NCBI RefSeq assembly: GCF_905475395.1
Contig: NC_058339.1
Location: 35,783,172-35,847,171 of the forward strand
Reading direction: 5' to 3'
Source of the DNA: Chrysoperla carnea
Taxonomy: Eukaryota; Arthropoda; Insecta; Neuroptera; Chrysopidae
DNA length: 64,000 bases
Below are positions 14,701 through 23,700 of the stretch, piece after piece; the stretch's first letter is position 1, and each line of letters starts with the position of its first letter. The notes beneath the pieces are model-generated. The model had not been told where the DNA came from and did no database searches. It worked only from the letters and a program-made list of their open reading frames with translations. The translations under genes and the position numbers were made by a program.

Positions 14701-17700
14701 ATAACTGAAACAGACGATACTAAATATACTGTTGAAAAGAAAGGATCCGTTCGAAAATTATTTGTCAGAAATATTTCCATTCATGACGAAGGTGAATATA
14801 GTTGTCGCTTACCGGATCAAGAATGTACAGCAGAAATTACTGTAATTGAATTACCACCCGAGATTATTACTAAAATGACAGATTTAACAGTACCAGAAGG
14901 TGAAAAAGCAATGTTTGAAATTGAACTTACAAAAGGAGATGCATTAGTTCGTTGGTTTAAAGATGGCAAAGAACTCCAATTCTCCGAACACATTCAATTA
15001 TCTATTGATGGTAAAAAGCAAAAATTGAAAATATACAACACTGAATTGAAAGATGCCGGAGTGTATTCTTGTGAGGTAAATATTCCCCCACTTTTCTCAA
15101 AACTACAATAATATCTCAAAAGTTATTTTAAAAAGGCGAAATGCAATACAATTTCAAATTCACACTAATACGTAGATCAATTTTTTTTAAATTATAAATA
15201 CCGCATTTCGATTACAATGTAGTCATCACCAGTATGAATTAGCTAATCGTAATTTATCTCTTGCGAGATGTTACTCGTAGCTAATTTAATGACTGTCTTA
15301 GTCGGGGTATGGGAGCGAATTTCAAATTCTATTTCAAATACCTAGAGTTCTCATAAATTATCTTTGATAATTTTACATTTAAAAAAGTCTTTAGGACACC
15401 TATTATATGCATTTACAAATCTTACTAACCCATTCATTTACAAACCTCAGAGTTCAAAATTCATTTACAAATATCAATAACTTCTCCTTGCTGTAAATTT
15501 TCAATAAAATATTCCTTTTAGATTTTAGATAGTAATTTGGCTTCTAATAGATACGTTCCATTAGAGGATTGAGATATTATAAATATTCTTTCTTATTTGA
15601 ATTTTAGGTTGGTGTTCAAAAATCAATTGCCAAACTTAAAGTAGAAGAATTACCATTAGACTTTACAAGAATTTTACCTGAAATCACGTATGCTTCATTA
15701 AATAAGGAAGCAATATTTGTTGTTGAATTAACAAAACCAGACGCAGTTGTACAATGGACTGTTAATAATAAGCCCATAACTGATTCCATAAAGTATACAA
15801 CATTAACAGATAATAAAATAAGAAAATTAATTGTTCGAAATGTTCGCGATGATGATCAATGGGTCTACAAATGTACAGTCGCGGATTTAGTTACATCATC
15901 AAAACTTGAACTTGAAGGTAATTACTATAAAATTTAATTTTTTTTCGCTACATACAAATTAGTATTGAGATTTCACAATTTGCGCGTTTTAAAGCTCTCG
16001 TATGTCGAAAATATTATATTTTGGATAGGATCCGGTCCGTTATAAGCATGGCCTAATTGGCTGCGAAACATATATTATAATTTTTAACAGTCAATACAAT
16101 ACGCATGACATAACTACTCATAGTTTTAAACGAAATAAATTAATTTTATTTTTCCAATTCACCTATCGCTCGAAGATCGGAGAAATGTCTAAAAATAACA
16201 TCCTATACTTAGCATTTTTATTTTTTCGTTTTTTTCTTTGAAATGATATATACGTGAATTGCTGAATCGGATTTTGAGAATTCAATCTACTTTTTGCATA
16301 TTGCATCACCTTGCTTCTTCTTGTCTATTAAAAGTAAACGCATAGTTTCAAAGCTCCGATCTTCAGATATTTTGGATATTAGAGAGAGATTTTAATAATT
16401 TGTTTCCAATACAGTGGTTGAGACAGCACCGAAGATTGGTGATTATGAACCAGAAATTCGTATTAAAAAAGATGAGGACGTTACAATATCCGTTAAATAT
16501 ACAACAAATGCAAAACCCAAAGATGAATGGTTTGTTAATGAAAAAGTTATAGTAAAATCGAAAAAATTCGAACCTAAAATTACAAACGAATCGGCTTCAT
16601 TAACAATACGTAAAGTAGAAGATGTCGATTCCGGCAAATATAAATTGAAATTGAAGAACAATTGTGGTGAAGCAACCGCAGAAATAAAATTAACCGTTAT
16701 GGATAAACCAACACCGCCCGGTGCACCAGAACCAGTGGCAGTTACAGATGATTCAATTACATTATACTGGAAAGTACCAGAATCAGATGGAAATTCACCA
16801 ATTATTCAGTATAATCTTGAATATCACGATAAAAAAACAGAAAAATGGACTAAAACAGTTGAGAAAATTACACAAACAACGCATACGGTTACTAAATTAG
16901 TCAAAGAATCTGAACTTACTTTCCGTGTAACTGCTGTCAATGGAGTTGGAGAAAGTGAACCATCCATACAAAGTTCATATATTAAAGTAATTGCTCCAAC
17001 CAAAATGGAATCACCAATTGTACAAGAACCACTTAAAGATATTGTAGCTGGTTTGAATAAAGAAATTACTTTATCTTGTGTGATAAGTGGTACACCATCA
17101 CCAAATATTGAATGGTCACATAATGGAAAAGTAATTAAGGAAAATGTAACATATGAAAATAGATTGGCAAAATTAGTTATCACTAAAACAACAGAAAAAT
17201 CAGAAGGTACATATACATGTAAAGCTTCAAATACAGAAGGAAAAGTGGAAACATCATGTAAATTAACTGTACAAGAAGCACCAACATTACATATTAGTGA
17301 AGAGTTAATATCACAGAAATTAACTGTTGGAAGCACATGGACATTAAGTGTTTCATTCACTGGATATCCAAAACCAACTATCAAATGGTTACGTGAAAAT
17401 GAGGAAGTAAAAGAAACAAAACATATAAAAATTAAAACTGTTGAAAATGTTACAACAATTACAAACAGTGATTTACAACGTGAAGATTCAGCAAATTATT
17501 CAATAACAGCTGTAAATAATGCTGGATCTGCGTGTCAATTTGCTTCTCTACAAATCATTGGTGAGTTTAATATTTTTATATTTTATAATAGTTAATTATA
17601 TTTCAGATAAACGAAAATCGGTCGCATATGCAGCTGTGGTAAAATTATTCAGCTTAATATTAATGATATTCGTGATTTTTTTTTTTTTTTTTTTGTAAAT

Positions 17701-20700
17701 ATTTACTCTTAAAAACATTAACATCGAAAACCTGCATCAGCTAATAATTTTTACTTTGCTGTAATCTGTCAATTTTGCTTCTTCTCTATAATTGTTTACC
17801 ACGAAAATGTATCTTTTTCTGGGCATTACCTATATGTGTCAGAGATTAGCATGAAGGCTATAAGAGAAGCAGACTTATCTCTGGGTTTTGAGTGGGCGCA
17901 TATTCGTCCGGCACTTGTAATTTCACATATCTGAATTTGGTGGCGCTGATTGTATCTCACGATCATAGTTGTATAATCATCATAGTTTATATGAAGATGC
18001 GCAGAATCAATACGCATGGTCGTGAGATACAATCAGCGCCACCAAATTCAGATAAGCGAACTTACAAATGCAGGACGTTTACGGGCCCATCGAATGCATT
18101 GCCCTAGATGCAGAGTTAAAACTCCTTCTCTTATAGTCTTCATGTGAGATTAGGCACCAAGCTACTATAAATATGAATACAGATATTATTCCACAAATAA
18201 AGCATTGCCTTTTTTCTGATTCGATGTAGTCTCTTCTTCTTTCTTGCTTTAAATTTAATATACAACATGTTAGCTATTAGAGTTGTCCTTTTGATTAAAT
18301 TTTTAACGAGGAGATTTAAATATAATATTTAAACAAAGATCGCACGAACGCATTGAAGCGACTCGTGTAAGTACCTATACGATTCGCTTTAACGCATCTT
18401 CTTACTAATTGATTTTAACACGCGATGATTCGTTGTAAAGAAAACAATTCCCTCAACTTGAGTGGCAATTCTAATATCTATCAAATATCTTTATTAATAC
18501 TTTTCACATTTCTCTATTTAATAATTTATCATTTTCTTAAAAATCTTTTATGCTTTCAGATTTTTTATGGTTGAGCAAATTTGTTTCTATTTTAAATTTA
18601 TGATAGGCCTACTATGACCATCCTGCAATAATCGAATTTGCTTTAAGTCGTTTGTTTAATGAGAGTATTTATTTAAAAATTTCAATAAAACAAAAATTTA
18701 TTCAACTATAAATAATCTTTTCAAAATATCTTTTTTACAACATTGCTTAATTAACACTTTCTTTACTTTCATAACATTAATATTTCAGATGATACTTTAC
18801 GAAAACAAAAAAAAAGAGGTCCACGTGATCCAGTACTTGGTAAAAACAAAAACCCTGTCAATAATATACTATTTAAAAGCATCCCTTCTAATATAACCAC
18901 TTTTATTTCCGTTTTTAGAATTTTTAATACATATGCATCATCCAAAGAAAACAATTGGGAAATAACATGTTCTCAAAACGCTCAAATATTTTCGCCACTA
19001 GATGTTAGGAGCAGCCTGATACGTATTATACTTAATATGAGATTTTAAAAATAGCCATCTTAATATTCTTGATTTTCAAAAATATTTCAACACTTTCTTA
19101 CATTCTGAAATCATAAATTTCGAGAAAATTGCATTTAAAGTCTTCTCATTTAACATTTAAATCAAGTGGTTTATCGTGACATCTAGTGACGTATTAAAAA
19201 CGAATGTATGCTTACATTTTGAGTTTGTCAATTTGTAATATACATATTTTTTTTCCAGCAGAAATATGCTGCGTTGCAAAGATACTTATATGCTCAAATA
19301 CTTTTTTTAAATTTTAATTTTAGTTCGATAATTTCCATGAAAAAAAATTATACCTATGTTAAAGCATATATAGTATGGCACGCCATTTTACTATTTAATG
19401 TCCGAAAAAAAATGATCGTAATAATAATACATTATTATTATGTTAACATCATAATAATAATCATTTTCATTATGTACATAATTTTAATTCAATCATTTTT
19501 ATTATGTACATAATTTTAATTCAATCATTTTTATTATGTACATAATTTTAATTCATATTAAATAGTAAAACGGCGTGCGCTATATTTCCATTATGTACAT
19601 AATGTTAATTCAATCATTTTTATTATGTACATAATTTTAATTCTCTATTTCCATTATGTACATAATTTTAATTCAATCATTTTTATTATGTACATAATTT
19701 TAATTCTCTATTTCCATTATGTACATAATTTTAATTCAATCATTTTTTTTTTAATCTAATTCAAATAAAATTAACTGATTTATTATTATGTATCATCATA
19801 ATAATAATACATTTTTATTATGATGATAACATAATAAAAATGTATTATTATTATGTATCATCATAATAATAATACATTATTATTATGATGATACATAATA
19901 ATAATACATTTTTATTATGTTATCATCATAATTTTAATTCTCATCTCTCTTTTCTCATCTTATCTTATATCAATCTCTCTTTTACTAGGATTTATTTTAC
20001 AAAATATAAAATATAAAATATAAAATTTCTGATTGAAAAAAAATAATTAATTAATTTTTTTCTCGATAAAAATTAGTCTATTAAATAGTAAAATGGCGTG
20101 CCATATATATAGTGTGTCCCCGGATAGAGCTAACTATACTTGTAAATTTCCTTATTTTGCATTTTAAGAAAAAAAGTCATTCTTTATAAGAAGTTTTGCT
20201 TATTCTGAAAAGTATGTAGGTATATTTAAAACTTCTTAATAATGTACAGGGTAGCCAAAAATTTGGAATCACTATTTTTATTTTTGGTAAACTACCCTTC
20301 TTTTTTATAAGTTGCGGCGAAATGTTACTAAGAAAAGTTACTCGCAATTAACAATTATGACTCCATACAAAATATTTAGAAGATCCGTGTACTTAATAAT
20401 AGCATCATTTTTTATTTGAACAAAATCTCTAATTATAAAAAACGTAAGAAAGAAAATAATAATAAATCAATTAACATGTACTATTCGAGAGTGTATTTTA
20501 TTGTGGACTAGTTTAGAAAATTAACAAAAAAATTTAGTTTCTCGGATAAACATTCACTAAGAATGGAATTGTCAAAGTTGGAAAGATCTGCTTGATATTG
20601 AGTCATAATTGTTAATTTCGAGTAACTTTTTTTAGTAACATTTTGTCAACTTTTAAAAACGAAGGGTAGTTTACCAAAAAAAAATAGTGATACCAAATTT

Positions 20701-23700
20701 TTGGCTACCCTGTACATTATTTAGAAGTTTTAAATATTCCTACATACTTTTCATAATACTTATAAAGAATGACTTTTTTTCTTAAAATGCAAAATAAGAA
20801 AATTTACAAGTATAGTTACCTCTATCCGGGGACACACTGTATATAGACTACTAAGATATAAACTCAATTTTCATATTATTTTGTTAACATTCCATTTGTA
20901 TTATTTTTTCCATTTTTTTCCAACAACGAATATATAAACAAAGAATGAAATTCAGTCTAATGATTCAAAAGTTAATTGTATTCCCTTATGTTTATCCATA
21001 ACTAATTAATGTTTCTTGTATGGTTTCACCAAGCACGATAGTAACTGTAAAAATATTTTCAGATAAACCAAGTAAACCTGAAGGACCAATTCTTCTTAAG
21101 GATGTTGAAAAAGAATCTGTGGTAATTGCTTGGAAACCTCCATTAGATGATGGTGGTATTGAATTATCGAAATATTCGATTGAAAAGTGTGAAGTTGAGA
21201 AACAAGAATGGACTAAAGTAGCAGATGTTGAAACAGATGTAAGATCCTACTGTGTACAAAAGCTACGAGAAGATTCTACTTACATGTTTAGAGTTGTGGC
21301 AAATAATCCTGTTGGAGCGTCTGAACCATTAGAAAGTGATACACTTAGATTACATAGTGGCACAAGTAAGTAAATTATTATTCTTTATCTTAATTTCATA
21401 TCGTAATTTTTATGAATTAAAAAAAAATAAAAATAAATAAAAAAATAAAAAATTAGCTTAAAAAAATTGTAATCTTAAATTGAAGAATTTCGATTCCGTA
21501 AAAATGAAAACAAAAATTTACAATTTTATCTATCATTTAAACCCCCTTTTATTCGTTTTTTGTGAAAAATTCATATCGATTTTCTCTTTTTTCACAAAAG
21601 ACTAAAAACCAACACTTATTATTTAATAAATTATTTCTCGTAAACCGTTCAGAGAATTTATTGAAATTTATACAGAAGACGTATTAATTGACCAACAAAA
21701 TTTCAGATTTTTGGTAACACTATCGTTTTCGTATCGAAACGCTTTTAGAACGATTTGGCAGTTAATCAATTATAATAAACGGGGTGCTTCTTAGACTGCA
21801 GCAAATAATCCTTCTTCCAAGAATTTATAAAAGTTAATCATTATTAATAGAAACTGTCAAAATTTGTTATTTTAGCGAAACCGTCTCCACCTCGAGGTCC
21901 AATCGAAATTTCTGGAATGACAGCAACATCATTCTCATTGAAATGGCTACAAAGTGAACATAATGGTGGATCAAGGATTATCGAATATATTGTAGAAATG
22001 CAAGAAGAAAATACTAAAAAATGGACCAAAGTTGGTGGCACACGAGATGAACTTACAGAACTTGCAATACCAAATTTGAAAACTAAAACCGGATACTATT
22101 TCCGAATCACTGCTAGAAATGCTGTAGGTAAAAGTGACCCATTCTGTCCAGATGAAAAAATTGTAGCCGGACAACGTATAAGTAAGTATAAATTGTGTAA
22201 TGTTTATTACATAAAACATTACACAGAAATGTTTTACATTTCTGGCTTGAAATTCTTTGCAAATTTAACGCTTTACCTTTTTTATCTATATTTCTTTAAT
22301 CTTTTTAATGCTTTTTCTTTACTCTATTTAATGCTTCACTTCTTGCTTCTACATTAGGATCGAAACTTACAGAAGGAGCTTTATATGCATTGCTAGGTAT
22401 TTTTCCACGCACCAAGCTTTCTGGCGTTTGTAAGTATCTAATGCTTTCGCTTGCTTTTATTTCTTCCTACAGAGAAAGTGTTGTTAATATATAAATGACT
22501 TAAGTGGTAGTGAGCTTGTCCATAATTTTTTTTACTTTATTGCACTTACTTCGCGCTTATTTGATGACATTTAAGTAATTTTTAGTTATATAAGAAGATT
22601 TCAAATCAAAAAGGAGTCGTATATGCTACTTATTCTAAATTAGCCATTTGCTTTGTTTATTTTCAAAATATATATTTTATTTCAAGCCCATTTATCAATC
22701 TAAATAAACTTAGATTAACATAATATAATAAATTATATTATTTTTTATGTTTTAATTTAAAATTGCAAACAAATTAACTGGGTTCGTTATTTGTCGTCAA
22801 ACTGTCGAATACAAGTGCCAACTTCACACCAAAGTAAATGCAATATATGAAAAATTTTGACTGCGCTTATTATAAAGGCACGTTGAAACCAATGCGACAA
22901 TTTGTTGTCACTAGTCGAGCACAACAGCTATTATGATGTTCTCGATAGAGCAAAACACAACACGCGTTGTGTTGATGAATATTCTCGATTTATACCCATG
23001 TTTAAATTTGTAATACACGATTGCGAATCGTGTATTACAAAGTATTACAAAATTTGAAAATCGATATAAATCGTAAATATTCGTCAACACAACACGTGCT
23101 GTGTTTTGCTCGAAAACATCAAGTAAGTACCTACGAGTTGCAATAACATCTGACTGATGACTAATAATGCACAAATTATTTAACAATTTTTCTCACACAA
23201 AAATATGATATTCCAAATTAGTGATTATTTCACAAAAAGCCGGGCGTTTTTAGTTCTACACGTCATGAAAGAAACTAAAATTATAAAAATAAAATATTAT
23301 GAACAGGCTCATTGTATGAGTGTTGAATTTGATTATTATTATTATATTAATGTAAATCGTAAATAAATTAAAATGTATAATCAATCTACTAATTTATTAA
23401 AAATTAATTTATAACTTACTAATTATTCTGAAATTATGTAGCACCACCATCTTGTCCTCTCCATGTGGAATTATTGGATAATACTAGTCGAAGTGCAACA
23501 ATTACATGGCGGCCACCTGCAAGCAATGGTGGGGCAGATTTAATAGGATACGTACTTGAAAAGAAATTAGCAGCTAGTCCAAAATGGGAGAAAGTTGCAA
23601 GTGTTGACCCATCAGTATATACTTATACATTCGAGAAACTTAAAGATAGGCAAGAATACTTATTCCGAGTATTTGCTGAAAATTCCGCTGGATTAAGTAC

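Larger units (their letters stand above)
18840..21062. other. sls intron, 2,223 bp, rich in inserted elements
   Basis: This intron is largely made of two adjacent inverted-repeat elements (19367-20111 and 20110-20839), described separately. The remainder (18840-19366, 20842-21062) is AT-rich with no recognised exon. Confidence 0.7.

Noticed and set aside
19465..19935. Regularly spaced palindromic repeats resembling a CRISPR array
   Set aside because: Intervening sequences are themselves repeated rather than unique, the locus is an intron of a eukaryotic gene, and no cas genes are present.
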